Assembly (NCBI GenBank): GCA_947493335.1
Contig: CANLQO010000001.1
Location: forward strand, 434,001-498,000
Direction: 5' to 3'
DNA: 64,000 bases
Origin: an uncultured Paracoccaceae bacterium
GTDB taxonomy: Bacteria; Pseudomonadota; Alphaproteobacteria; Rhodobacterales; Rhodobacteraceae
Shown: positions 34,345-43,800 of the stretch, piece after piece
Layout: each line of letters opens with the position of its first letter
Position numbering within the stretch: position 1 is the stretch's first letter
Position numbers and translations under genes: made by a program
The notes under the pieces: model-generated
Told to the model about the DNA's origin: nothing
The model's input: the letters and a program-made list of their open reading frames with translations, nothing else
Database searches by the model: none

Positions 34345-35246
34345 TGGAACCCTGGATTTTCGTGACACTTGGTGCGGCGAGCGCGCAGATGCTGCGTTTC
34401 ATGCTGCAAAAAATGCTACGGACGGCAACACTGTCGACCGCCGGGTCGACCTTTGCGCGGTTCATCTATTCCTCGCCTTTGGTGCTGATCATTGCGGTGA
34501 GCTACGCACAGATGACCGGACAGGTGCGCCCTGCGTTTGATGCAGGATTCTGGGGTTATGCTGTGGTTGGCGGGTTGTCGCAGATCATTGCCACGATGTG
34601 TGTCGTGGCGATCTTCACCCAGCGCAATTTCGCCGTGGGCATCACCTTCAAAAAGACCGAGGTTCTGCTGGCCGCGATCATTGGGCTGATTGTGCTGGGC
34701 GAAGGCGTGACACTGTGGGCCTTGGTCGCCATCCTGATCGGACTTGCCGGGGTGCTTTTGCTCAGTGATCCACCTGATGCTGTTGGCGCGTGGCATACGC
34801 GGATTTTCAACAAGGCGGCGGGGCTGGGGCTATTGTCCGGGGCGCTTTTTGCGGTGTCCGGGGTGGCATATCGTGGTGCGTCCACCGGGTTGGCGACGGG
34901 GGATACGTTTCTGCGCGCGATTGTGACACTGGCCTGTGTGACGGCCTTTCAGACGGCCATCATGGCGATCTGGCTGATCTGGCGCGAAAAGGGTGAGATT
35001 GGGCGCGTGCTGGGTGCCTGGCGCGTGGCCGGGCTTGTTGGGATCACCTCGATGCTCGGCTCAATCGGGTGGTTCGTGGCGTTTACGATGCAGACCGTGG
35101 CGCTGGTCAAGGCGGTGGGGCAGGCAGAGCTGCTGCTGTCGCTTCTGGCAGGTTGGCTGGTCTTTGGAGAGGTGATCAGCCGCCGGGAATGGCAGGGGCT
35201 GGCGTTGATCCTGTGCTCTATCCTGCTGTTGGTGTTGGTGGTCTGA
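34344..35246 (+). CDS. EamA/DMT-superfamily transporter, 300 aa
   Basis: Ten hydrophobic segments in two five-helix EamA halves, with the conserved TFKKTEVLLAAIIGLIVLGE segment in the first and KAVGQAELLLSLLAGWLVFGE in the second (written as KAVGQAELL and AGWLVFGE). Such proteins export amino acids or other metabolites. Its ATG overlaps the SDR stop, so it is the last gene of the carnitine operon. Substrate unknown. Confidence 0.85.
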   Translation: MEPWIFVTLGAASAQMLRFMLQKMLRTATLSTAGSTFARFIYSSPLVLIIAVSYAQMTGQVRPAFDAGFWGYAVVGGLSQIIATMCVVAIFTQRNFAVGITFKKTEVLLAAIIGLIVLGEGVTLWALVAILIGLAGVLLLSDPPDAVGAWHTRIFNKAAGLGLLSGALFAVSGVAYRGASTGLATGDTFLRAIVTLACVTAFQTAIMAIWLIWREKGEIGRVLGAWRVAGLVGITSMLGSIGWFVAFTMQTVALVKAVGQAELLLSLLAGWLVFGEVISRREWQGLALILCSILLLVLVV

Positions 35247-35329
35247 ACCGCTGCAAGATTGAGCGGCTGCGCCGCACGCGATTTGATTTGTGCGGGGCCG
35301 CACGCGCCTTGGGGACGCTGTCCCCAATC

Positions 35330-35360
35330 CCCTGAAGTATTTCTGACCAGAAGAAGATTA
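35330..35360 (-). repeat. Interspersed repeat copy 4 (variant form, abuts NUDIX stop)
   Basis: GAAGTATTTCTGACCAGAAG followed by AAGATTA matches the variant tail of copy 5, but the CCTCCGGCGG head is replaced by CCAATCCCCT. The last bases are the stop codon of the minus-strand NUDIX gene, the same position copies 1 and 2 take. The rest of the 110-bp gap holds nothing else I recognise. Confidence 0.6.
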
Positions 35361-36017
35361 AAGCAGTGATGCGCCGTTCAATCTGCTGACCAGATGCGCC
35401 TCATCATCGTTGCGGAAAAAGGGAATGTTGGACAGCGGTCGCGGATTTTCGCGGTGTGCGGTCAATTCAGCAAGCACGATTTGCGTAATGAATGGCAAAT
35501 CAAAGTTGCGCGCGTCCTTTAGCGGCACCCATTGCAGGTGGCGCAACTCATCCTCGGCGTTAGAGAAATCGTCGGGATGCGTCGTCAGATCTGCGGCGTC
35601 TGCCAAGAAGAAGCGGGCATCGAAGCGACGCGGGCGGCCCTGGGGCGTCACGGCACGGAAAAAGAACCGCAGCGGAGTGGCATGCGGAATATGGCCGGTC
35701 GCCGCAAACCCGCGCCAGCCTTTTGGTGGGTCGGTCCAATCCGCCGGGTGGCCAAGGCATTGGCCTGTCTCTTCCCAAAGCTCGCGGATCGCGGCCGCGG
35801 CCAGTGTGGAGGGTGAGAGATGTGAATCCTCGGCCAATTGACCGGCAACGTCTGCAGAGAGTGGCGTGGTTGGAACCGTTGCGTCGACCGCGTCGACAGC
35901 GCCGCCGGGAAAGACGAATTTGTTGGGCATGAAGGCCGCTGTCGCTCCGCGCTGCCCCATCAGTACGGCATCATCGCGTATCACGATGATGGTGGCGGCA
36001 TCGCGGATCGCGGTCAC
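35358..36017 (-). CDS. NUDIX hydrolase, 219 aa
   Basis: The NUDIX box is present in the form FPGGAVD ... AAAAIRELWEETGQCLG (REx2EE core), with a long insert of about 25 residues between its two halves, as in the CoA-pyrophosphatase/RppH-unlike NUDT group. It hydrolyses a nucleoside diphosphate-X bond; substrate unknown. The GTG at 36017 is chosen because it overlaps the stop of the upstream DUF983 gene by four bases (GTGA), showing translational coupling. Confidence 0.85.
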   Translation of the reverse strand: MTAIRDAATIIVIRDDAVLMGQRGATAAFMPNKFVFPGGAVDAVDATVPTTPLSADVAGQLAEDSHLSPSTLAAAAIRELWEETGQCLGHPADWTDPPKGWRGFAATGHIPHATPLRFFFRAVTPQGRPRRFDARFFLADAADLTTHPDDFSNAEDELRHLQWVPLKDARNFDLPFITQIVLAELTAHRENPRPLSNIPFFRNDDEAHLVSRLNGASLL

Positions 36018-36403
36018 GGGGTGCCGCCAAAGCCATGCATGCGTTTGGCCCATTGGATGGCAACCACCATCCCTTTGAGGCGAGGCAGCAGGACCAGCGA
36101 CATCACCACCGCGATAAGGGTCAGGCTGGTCGCCATGACCCAGGGCTCTGGCCGGAACTGCGACCACATCAAGTGGATCACAAACCCCATGATATGCCCG
36201 ACCAAAAGGATCGTCAGATAGGCGGGGCCGTCATCGGCACGGTGGTGGTGCAGATCCTGGCCGCAATGTGCGCAGGCGTCGGCGACCTTGAGATATCCGG
36301 TGAACATTGCGCCTTCGCCGCATTTGGGGCAGCGGCGACGCAACCCGTTCCAGATCGCAGGTTTCATCGGGCGGTCGGTGTCTTGAAATGCGGAATCAGT
36401 CAT
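36014..36403 (-). CDS. DUF983 membrane protein with zinc ribbon, 129 aa
   Basis: An N-terminal zinc ribbon (CPKCGEGAMFTGYL ... CAHCGQDL) is followed by a soluble loop and two membrane helices (YLTILLVGHIMGFVIHLMW and ATSLTLIAVVMSLVLLPRL; each written within the helix). This is the DUF983 family, found beside haem-copper oxidase or NUDIX genes; function unknown. Coupled to the NUDIX gene by a 4-nt overlap. Confidence 0.88.
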   Translation of the reverse strand: MTDSAFQDTDRPMKPAIWNGLRRRCPKCGEGAMFTGYLKVADACAHCGQDLHHHRADDGPAYLTILLVGHIMGFVIHLMWSQFRPEPWVMATSLTLIAVVMSLVLLPRLKGMVVAIQWAKRMHGFGGTP

Positions 36404-36581
36404 GAGGTTTGCCTTTTATCTGACGCTCTGATGCGCCTGATCGTCTGAAAAAGAAAGGGGACCCATCAACTTTGCGCGCAGATGACGCGGGGGCAGGCAA
36501 AATTTTGCGACGGAAGCGGTGCGGTCCGCCGTTTGACATGCATCGACAGGCAAGATGCCTTCAACAACAAAGGAAAGATCG

Positions 36582-37064
36582 ATGAAAACGCACATCCTGA
36601 TGATCGCCATTGCGGCAGGTCTGACATTAAACGCTGTTCCGGTGGCCGCAGAAAGTGCCGATGGCCGCCCTGACTTTGCGACCCTGGATGCCAATGGTGA
36701 CGGCGCGCTGACACTGGAAGAGTTGCAGGCGGCTGGTGCTGCACGCTTTGCCGCTGCGGACACGGATGGCGATGGCGCCCTGTCCGAAGAAGAACTGACC
36801 GCGCGCATGGCAGAGCGCGCAAGCAAGGGCGTCAGCCGGATGATGGAACGGCTGGACGCGAACGAGGACGGCCTTTTGCAGCAATCCGAGCTGCAGGACA
36901 GCCGGTTTGGCGACCGGGCCGAACGGATGTTTGCGCATGCCGATGCCAATGAGGATGGCAGCGTCAGCGAAGAAGAGTTTGAGGCGGCGAAAGAACGCGG
37001 CGGCAAGCGGCGCGGCGGCAAGCGTCACGGTGGCGAAGGCCGTGGTCATGGCGGTCGCGGCTAA
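36582..37064 (+). CDS. Secreted EF-hand calcium-binding protein, 160 aa
   Basis: A signal peptide (MKTHILMIAIAAGLTLNAVPVAAE) is followed by four EF-hand loops: DANGDGALTLEE, DTDGDGALSEEE, DANEDGLLQQSE and DANEDGSVSEEE, with acid residues at the expected positions. The tail is rich in Lys/Arg/Gly/His (KRRGGKRHGGEGRG), possibly metal- or polyanion-binding. AAGGAAAG precedes the ATG. It lies just upstream of the ECF sigma gene and may belong to its regulon. Confidence 0.88.
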   Translation: MKTHILMIAIAAGLTLNAVPVAAESADGRPDFATLDANGDGALTLEELQAAGAARFAAADTDGDGALSEEELTARMAERASKGVSRMMERLDANEDGLLQQSELQDSRFGDRAERMFAHADANEDGSVSEEEFEAAKERGGKRRGGKRHGGEGRGHGGRG

Positions 37065-37137
37065 ATCCGCAGGTCTGATGGGCGCGGGGGGCTGGCCCCG
37101 CGCCCGTTGCTGCGCAGCGGCCAAGCCGCTACGTCTG

Positions 37138-37722
37138 ATGCTGATGACGATGCCATTGACCGAAATGACCGACGCCGATCTGTTGCGCGCTTATGCCAGT
37201 GGCACGCAAGAGGCCGCGGCAGAGCTCGCCCGGCGGCTTTTGCCCGGTGCGCTGGCGCAAGCGACGCGCATGCTGACGGATCGGGCGGCGGCCGAGGATG
37301 TGGCGCAGGATGCAATGATGCGGTTGTGGCGGCAGGCCCCGGTCTGGCGCGCAGGCGAAGCGCAGGTCAGCACCTGGCTGTACCGCGTGGTGTCAAACCT
37401 TTGCATTGATCAATTGCGCAAACGCAAGCGGACAACTCCGCTTGACGCTATCGCGGACCCGGCGGATCCCGGCGAAAGTGCCGCCGACCAGATGCAGACG
37501 CAAAGCCGGATGGCCGCGCTTTCGGACGCATTGGCGCAATTGCCGGAGCGACAGGCGCAGGCTGTGGCCCTGCGCCACCTCGAGGGGCGGTCCAACCCCG
37601 AAATCGCTGAAATCATGGACATTAGCGTGCGGTCAGTGGAAAGTCTGACGGCGCGGGGAAAGCGGGCTCTGGCCGCCATTTTGGCCGGACGCCGTGCGGA
37701 GTTGGGATATGACGATGTCTGA
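37138..37722 (+). CDS. ECF-type RNA polymerase sigma factor, 194 aa
   Basis: Sigma region 2 (AAAEDVAQDAMMRLWRQAPVW, where AEDVAQDAMMRLW is the core) and region 4 (LPERQAQAVALRHLEGRSNPEIAEIMDISVRSVESLTARGKRAL, where ISVRSVESLTARG is the HTH) are clear; there is no region 3, so it is an ECF factor. Three closely spaced in-frame ATGs (37138, 37144, 37150) compete and none has a strong ribosome site, so the exact start is open. The gene overlaps the next one, a common sigma/anti-sigma arrangement. Confidence 0.88.
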   Translation: MLMTMPLTEMTDADLLRAYASGTQEAAAELARRLLPGALAQATRMLTDRAAAEDVAQDAMMRLWRQAPVWRAGEAQVSTWLYRVVSNLCIDQLRKRKRTTPLDAIADPADPGESAADQMQTQSRMAALSDALAQLPERQAQAVALRHLEGRSNPEIAEIMDISVRSVESLTARGKRALAAILAGRRAELGYDDV

Positions 37723-38071
37723 AACAGATAACGATGACGCCATGATCGACGCGCTTTTGGGCGATGTGGCTAAGGTCGCGCCTGATGTGGACGATGCATT
37801 GATGGCGCGGGTTCTTGCCGATGCGGCACGCGCGCCGTCGCTGCCCGGCCCTGCACCTGCACGCGGTGTCCGGGCGCAATTGGGCGAATTGATCGGCGGA
37901 TGGCCAACGCTTGGGGGGTTGGCGTTGGCGGGCTGTGCGGGTCTTTGGATTGGTGTGGCGCCGCCTGCCTCGGTCGAGGATGCGGCGGCGGGTCTTTTTG
38001 GCACGACCGAGACGGTGTCGATTTGGGATGATGCAACTCTGTTTGGTGAAGAGGGGCTGATTGATGGCTGA
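37709..38071 (+). CDS. Putative membrane anti-sigma factor, 120 aa
   Basis: A soluble N-terminal helix region (DDAMIDALLGDVAKVAPDVDD ... LMARVLADAAR) is followed by one membrane segment (LGGLALAGCAGLWIGVAP) and a short acidic tail. The ATG overlaps the end of the ECF gene, the usual place of a cognate anti-sigma factor. No zinc (HxxxCxxC) motif is seen, so it is not a ZAS-type protein. The anti-sigma role is inferred from position and topology only. Confidence 0.5.
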   Translation: MTMSETDNDDAMIDALLGDVAKVAPDVDDALMARVLADAARAPSLPGPAPARGVRAQLGELIGGWPTLGGLALAGCAGLWIGVAPPASVEDAAAGLFGTTETVSIWDDATLFGEEGLIDG

Positions 38072-38528
38072 TCCTGCAGCGCCCCGTCCGCGCCGGATTT
38101 GGCGGATTGTATTGGTTTTGTCGCTGGCCCTTAACCTGGCCGTTGTTGGGCTGGTGGCGGGCTTTGCTTTGCGTGGCGGCAAACAGGGGCCACCGCGCGC
38201 CTTTGACTTGTCGATGGGGCCGATTGGACAGGCGCTTCGGCCTGAGGACCGTCGCGCCATCGCGTCAGCGATCCGGCAAAACCGCGACCTGCGGCCAGAG
38301 CGTGGCAAACCCGCATTGTTTGGGGTTGAGGATATGATTGCCGCCCTGCGCGCGGATCCGTTTCAGCCCGAGGATTTTGCCCAAAGTCTGAAAATCCTAG
38401 AAGCGCGTCAAAGCAAAATGCGTGACGCCGTGCGCGAGGCGGTCGTCGCGCAAATCACCGCGATGTCGGATGCGGAACGGGCGGCATTTGCGGAACGGTT
38501 GCAAGATGCCGGGCGCAAGCGGAATTAA
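38064..38528 (+). CDS. Periplasmic heavy-metal sensor-like (Spy/CpxP fold) protein, 154 aa
   Basis: An N-terminal membrane anchor (IVLVLSLALNLAVVGLVAGF) precedes a helical periplasmic domain with paired LxxxxxR motifs (RPEDRRAIASAIRQN and LEARQSKMRDAVREAVVAQI; DAERAAFAERLQ at the end), as in the heavy-metal-resistance/CpxP group. It overlaps the previous gene, completing an ECF - membrane protein - sensor operon. Metal or envelope stress may be the signal, but this is inference. The gene ends four bases into the convergent diguanylate cyclase. Confidence 0.7.
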   Translation: MADPAAPRPRRIWRIVLVLSLALNLAVVGLVAGFALRGGKQGPPRAFDLSMGPIGQALRPEDRRAIASAIRQNRDLRPERGKPALFGVEDMIAALRADPFQPEDFAQSLKILEARQSKMRDAVREAVVAQITAMSDAERAAFAERLQDAGRKRN

Positions 38529-39925
38529 GCGGCAGAGGACCAGACGCTGACCGCATCACGGCCTGCGGATTTTGCAGTATAGAGTGCGGCATCTGCCCGC
38601 TCGAACACATGGCCGAGCGTGGTATCATCGGGCGCGCTGTCCAGCGCCTCTGAATGGACTGCGATCCCCACGGATGCCGTCACCGTCAATGGATCGCGTC
38701 CCTTGCCGATGCTGAATGGCGTGCCGCTGATCAGTTTGCGCAGGCGTTCGCCGGTCATCTCTGCCGCCGCGATATCGGTGTCGGGCAGGGCAATCAGGAA
38801 CTCTTCTCCGCCGATGCGGGCGACAAGATCGCCATCATGCATGGCCGATTTCAGGCGACCCGACAATTCCTGAAGCACCATGTCACCTGCGGCATGGCCA
38901 AAGCGGTCGTTGATCGACTTGAAGTGATCCAGATCAATCATGACCACGGCATAGGGCTGACTGCTGGCTTCGGAATGTTTGACCATGCGTTGCAGATGCG
39001 CCTCTGCGTAGCGGCGATTGTAGAGGCCGGTCAGCGGATCTGTCACGGCGGCTTGCAACCCTTTGCGGACCCGGTCGCGCAAATGGTCATCGGCGGTTTT
39101 GTTTGCGATCAGGCGTTGGGTGCGCAGCACAAGTTCTGCGTCAGGCGCATCGGCAAAAATGACGTCAGTTGCACCAAGATCAAGCAGCATCGCGGCAAGG
39201 TCGTGATCTTGCGCCGGAACGATCACAAGCTGCGCGGTGTGGCGGGTTTGGACGCGCGCCCGGAAGTCGCAGACCATCTGCAAGAGCGCTGTCTGCTCAA
39301 TCATCTCATCGGCGCCCTGCAGAATCAGGACATCCGGCGTGCCGCGTTCCAGCATGGTCACAAACTGTTGTGCGCCAGAAACCATTTGCACCGATTGTCT
39401 TAATCCGTCTTGCAACGTGTTGACGCAATTGACGGTGTCGGCAGCGCGATACCCGATAACGGAAACGCGGGCCGGGGACAGGCGCGGCGCTGGTTCCTCT
39501 TCAAATCCAAAGGTGCGATCAGCCGCATCGCGATGAAGCAGATCCATGCCCGCATTGCGCCGCCGCAGCAGGTTGCGCACACGCGACAGCAGCAGGGCAT
39601 CATTGATCGGGCGCGGCAGCACGTCGTCCGCGCCGGCATCAAGTGCGCGAAACCGCGCCTTGGCCGTGGCCGCAACACCGGTTGAGACGATCGCGATATC
39701 GCGTGTCGCGCGGTTTTCACGTAACTTGCGACAAAAGGCGAACCCGTCTTCGGCCTTGTCCAGCAGATTGATCAGAACCAGATCAGGTTGCACCTTGCAC
39801 ATCAATTCGATCGCTTCGGCGCAATTGTTGCAGGTGTCCACCACATATTGCGCGGCCATCATTTTGACCTTGAGGACGATCCGGTTTGTCGGCACGGGGT
39901 CGATGATCAGAATTCTTCCTGACAT
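38525..39925 (-). CDS. PleD-like diguanylate cyclase with degenerate receivers, 466 aa
   Basis: Two receiver-like domains (about 1-122 and 153-275) precede a GGDEF domain (about 290-466) with an intact GGEEF active site (372-376), so it should make c-di-GMP. The first receiver has N53 where PleD has the phosphorylated Asp, and R105 where the conserved Lys is expected; the second receiver also lacks an acidic acceptor (Q203 region). The inhibitory RxxD site reads HDGD (363-366), missing the Arg. The output may therefore be uncoupled from phosphorylation and product inhibition. No partner kinase gene is adjacent. Confidence 0.9.
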   Translation of the reverse strand: MSGRILIIDPVPTNRIVLKVKMMAAQYVVDTCNNCAEAIELMCKVQPDLVLINLLDKAEDGFAFCRKLRENRATRDIAIVSTGVAATAKARFRALDAGADDVLPRPINDALLLSRVRNLLRRRNAGMDLLHRDAADRTFGFEEEPAPRLSPARVSVIGYRAADTVNCVNTLQDGLRQSVQMVSGAQQFVTMLERGTPDVLILQGADEMIEQTALLQMVCDFRARVQTRHTAQLVIVPAQDHDLAAMLLDLGATDVIFADAPDAELVLRTQRLIANKTADDHLRDRVRKGLQAAVTDPLTGLYNRRYAEAHLQRMVKHSEASSQPYAVVMIDLDHFKSINDRFGHAAGDMVLQELSGRLKSAMHDGDLVARIGGEEFLIALPDTDIAAAEMTGERLRKLISGTPFSIGKGRDPLTVTASVGIAVHSEALDSAPDDTTLGHVFERADAALYTAKSAGRDAVSVWSSAA

Positions 39926-40014
39926 GTAAAACCTTATCGATTCTGTTTACCCTTCACTCGCCACATTGGTGTGTATTGGTTAAAAATGTGTTTCTGAGTG
40001 TGAAAGGATTCACC

Positions 40015-40293
40015 ATGTCGCCGGAAACCGCGCAAACAATCGCTCTTCAGGCCCTGGGCTGGCTGGTCGGCAATGAGGAGCTTTGCCCAACGTTTATGGG
40101 GGCTACAGGCACATCTGCAGAGGATATGCGGGCCCGCGCAGCCGACCCTGCTTTCCAGGCCTCGGTGCTGGAATTTCTGACCATGGACGATGCCTGGGTG
40201 ATGGCATTTTGCGACACGGTGGGGTTGAAATATGAAGAACCCTTAATGGCGCGTTATGCACTTCCGGGGGCCGAGCAGGTTCACTGGACCTGA
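40015..40293 (+). CDS. DUF3572 family protein, 92 aa
   Basis: A short helical protein with the alphaproteobacterial DUF3572 pattern: ETAQTIALQALGWLVGNEEL, then FLTMDDAWVMAFCDTVGL. GAAAGGATT precedes the ATG at 40015. Function unknown. It diverges from the diguanylate cyclase and its end overlaps the SRPBCC-like gene from the other strand. Confidence 0.85.
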   Translation: MSPETAQTIALQALGWLVGNEELCPTFMGATGTSAEDMRARAADPAFQASVLEFLTMDDAWVMAFCDTVGLKYEEPLMARYALPGAEQVHWT

Positions 40294-40838
40294 AGCGCCT
40301 CACCAATCCGGGCCATGATCGCCGCGGCTTCCTGCGGCACGTTTTTGTGCCAGCGCCGCGCCTTGAACCACCCCGGCTTGATGGTGGTGCGGGCCGCAAT
40401 CGCCAGCTTTACCGTGGTGCCACCCTTATGTGGTGAAAACGTCAAGGCGATCTCGGTGATGACGGGAGGGTTGCCGTAGGTTCTGTCGAAAAGACGGTCA
40501 AGCCGCGCGGGCACCTCACTGTCAATGGGTGGCAAACGCTCTTTCGGATCGTAGGGAGTAAAACGATCAGGTCGTTGTGCGATTGTCAGCGCCAGTGGGC
40601 GATCCGCCAAGAGAGTGCTTTCAGTCATCTCCAGATCGACGCTGCCCCAGTTGAAGCGTCCAATCACCTGATGCCCCACTTCGCCCGGTTTGCCCCACAC
40701 AGGTGTTGCTGACAGGATTGCGCCGGGTTGATGGGGATCAACGGATCGTTGCGACGGCAGGGTGGCGGCATCATAAACCGCAGCGCAGGGCGCGTCGAAA
40801 TGGGCCTCGGTCTCATAGGCGAGGTGATGCAGCGTCAT
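40281..40838 (-). CDS. SRPBCC-like protein downstream of the dehalogenase-like gene, 185 aa
   Basis: About 185 residues with alternating strands resembling a START/SRPBCC cavity domain (HFDAPCAAVYDAATLP, LEMTESTLLADRPLALTI, EIALTFSPHKGGTTVKLAI) and a final helix. The ATG overlaps the stop of the RdhA-fusion gene by four bases (ATGA), which fixes the start and shows translational coupling, so it probably serves the same pathway, perhaps by binding its aromatic substrate or cofactor. The family call is tentative; the function is unknown. Confidence 0.6.
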   Translation of the reverse strand: MTLHHLAYETEAHFDAPCAAVYDAATLPSQRSVDPHQPGAILSATPVWGKPGEVGHQVIGRFNWGSVDLEMTESTLLADRPLALTIAQRPDRFTPYDPKERLPPIDSEVPARLDRLFDRTYGNPPVITEIALTFSPHKGGTTVKLAIAARTTIKPGWFKARRWHKNVPQEAAAIMARIGEALQVQ

Positions 40839-43800
40839 AGATCGACCTTGATCGTCCCGCCCGGTTCCGCCGCGCGGCTTTGGCACAGGATCATCGCGGT
40901 GGCGCGCTGGTCCCTGGACAGTACAAAGTCGCGATGTTCGACGTCGCCCGACACAACTCCGCATTTGCACACGCCACACAGGCCATCGCTGCATTTGATA
41001 TCGACATGCACCCCGGCCCGAAGCAGCGCATCACTTGCCGCTTCATCGGCGGCCACGTCAATTCTGCGGCCATCGGCAAGTTCCAAAACAAACGGATGGT
41101 TCTCGTAATCAGGCGTTTCGGGCACCGCAAAGTATTCAAGATGCCGCGCCTCTTCAGGAAAGCCGTTTGCCGTGGCCGTGGCGATGACCGCATCCATGTA
41201 GGTGTCAGGCCCACAGGTGTAGACATGCGCACCTTCGCGATAGCGCAACAGCCGGTCCAAATCAGCCCGTGTCCCGTCGGCGGAACAATGAATATGCACG
41301 CGACTCGCCCACGGGACCCGTGACAGTGCTTGCAGAAATCCGGCCTGCTCTTTGGATTTGATGCTATAATGCAGATCGAAACTTGCATTTTCTCGATACA
41401 ATTGATGCGCCATCGCAATCATCGGCGTGATCCCGATGCCGCCGCCCATCAAATAGCTGTGCGCTGCCTTTTCGGCCAAGGGAAAGTGATTGATCGGGTG
41501 GCTTACGAATACCCGACGGCCCTTGTTGAAAATCCGATGCATCAGCTTGGACCCACCGCGCCCGGTGTCCTCGCGCAGCACCGCGATCTGATAGCAAGTG
41601 CGGTCTGCCGGATCGGAGCAAAGCGAATATTGACGGAAAAATTCCGGCGCGATCAGCACGTCGATATGCCCGCCTGCGGTGGCTGCGGGCAAGTCCGCGC
41701 CATCGGCCCGCCTGAAGGTATATAGCGTGACATCGGGTGACATCTGATCCACCTCGGCAATGACGACCGGTATAACCGGGCTTTCACCGGTGTCAGCGGT
41801 ATAAACGTGCTCTGGCGGCGTGCCATTGGCGCGGCGGCGCTTGTGTTCTTCGGCGGTGATCATCGCGCCATAGGCTGCAATTCCCGCCTCTCGGTCCATC
41901 GGGGCAGGCCAGGGATGCGGTGGCGGGGCCAGGGGCGCGGGATAGACGGCGAGCGTCTGGTCATCGAACCGCAGGTCAAGATCCGTCTGCAATTCGCGTT
42001 GGTTCACCGGGTGGGGCGAGGGGCGATAGGCGCCGTCATCCTCCATCTCCAGATCCCACCACCACTTTTTGACCGGGTTGATCCGGCCTTTGCCCACCAG
42101 ATCATCCAGCTTTGCCAACGCCTTGGCTGAATTTGGCGCCGTCATTGCCAGCTTGCGAAACGGTTCTTCTGCAAACAGGCCTTCAAGGTTCCAGGGACAG
42201 GTTTTCATACACCGTCCGCACATCGCGCCGTTTTTCTGCGCGACCCGGTAGGTGGTGCATTTCTGGCTGTCGGATTTCCAGATTTCATAGCCATTGAACA
42301 TCAGCTTTGGCCCTGCCGTAATCGCGCCCGACGGGCACTCGCGGGCGCATTTGTTGCAGGCTTGGCAGAAGGTCTGCAGTCCGAAATCAATCGGCTTGTC
42401 GTGGGTCATTGGCATGTTGGTGGTCACAACGCCGGATTTCAGCCGTGGCCCAAGGAAAGGGTTCAGGATCACCTCTCCGATGCGGCTGACCTCTCCCAAA
42501 CCGGACAAGAGCAAGAGCGGCGGGTGCAGCACTTCGTCATCCATCACGGAATGCACCCGCGCGGTATAACCGAGGTTGCGGATGTGTTGTGCCAAGACGC
42601 CGCCCAACAGTGAAAACCGCAAGTAGGCCCGCATGGATTGGGCGCAGGCGATCCAATCGTCGCCGGATGCGCCCTCCATGGTCTCATGACCCTGATCCAC
42701 GATCATCGAAATGGCGTTTTTATGATAGGGAACAATAGGTTCGCCCGCGGCGTCATGGCTATAATAGGTCCAGTCAGGGCAGGCCGACAGGCCAACCGCA
42801 TCGACTCCCAGAAAGTAGAGCGCGGCCTTGATATTGGCCGCGTTGCCGGCAGCGTCATTGCTGGAAGGAAGCCGCGGTCCGGCCTCTCCGTCCTGCAGCA
42901 GCACAAAGGCACCAAGCGACGGTCGAAAGGCAAAGGCGGCAGCGGATTTGCGCACGTAATTGCCGTTCTTTGTCGCCTCTTGCACGGTTTTGCCCATGTC
43001 ACCGAAAAGGCCGCGCGCAAACAGGTTCGCGCGTTTTGGCACCCGCGCTACGTTGGCGGCATCAATATATGTCGTCGGGTTTTCAACCCGTTTGAGCGTT
43101 TCAAACGGATGCGGGCCCTCGGCGTAGCGCCGCTTTGCAAAACTGTCGCGACTGCGTGCCGTCTTGGCATGCGCGCCCGTGCCAGTGAAATAGCTCGCCG
43201 GTGGTTTTGCCTGAGAAGACAGGGGTTTATCGGCTGCAAATCGCAACGTGGTTGTGATCGCCGCAAGCCCGTAACGCGATCCGACAAATGGGTTCGTGAC
43301 GCCAGAGCGACGCTGCAACAGCCCCGCTGTCAGGCCCAAAGCCTCTAGGTGCGCGTCGCTGGCCGCCATCGAGTGCGCCCGCGCCTCATAGCCCAGCGTC
43401 CGGATGTAGCTTGCCAGTGTCACCGCGGTCTCTGCGGCGCGCAAACAAGCGCGATGGGCCTGCGCGTTCGTGATCCAGTCCGTGCCGGTTTCATCCGGGT
43501 CCGGATCACGCGGCATTTCATAAAGAAACACCAGGGCATGGGTGTGATGTCCGCACTCCACCGGCGGGCGGGCCATGTTTTCGCGCAGCCCCGCCATGAT
43601 CACGTCAATCCCGGCGGCCAGCGTTTTGGGCTGCATTGTGCGCAGCTTGTCGGCCAATCGGTCCACATCCGGGTTCGCGATTGCGTCGTTCAACCACGCT
43701 GCGACCGGGATTTCGCAGGCCCCGACCATGCTGGCATCGCAGTAATATCCGAATGATTTCAGATGATTGGCGCGCTCCGTCAGATCATCAGGTATCTCGG

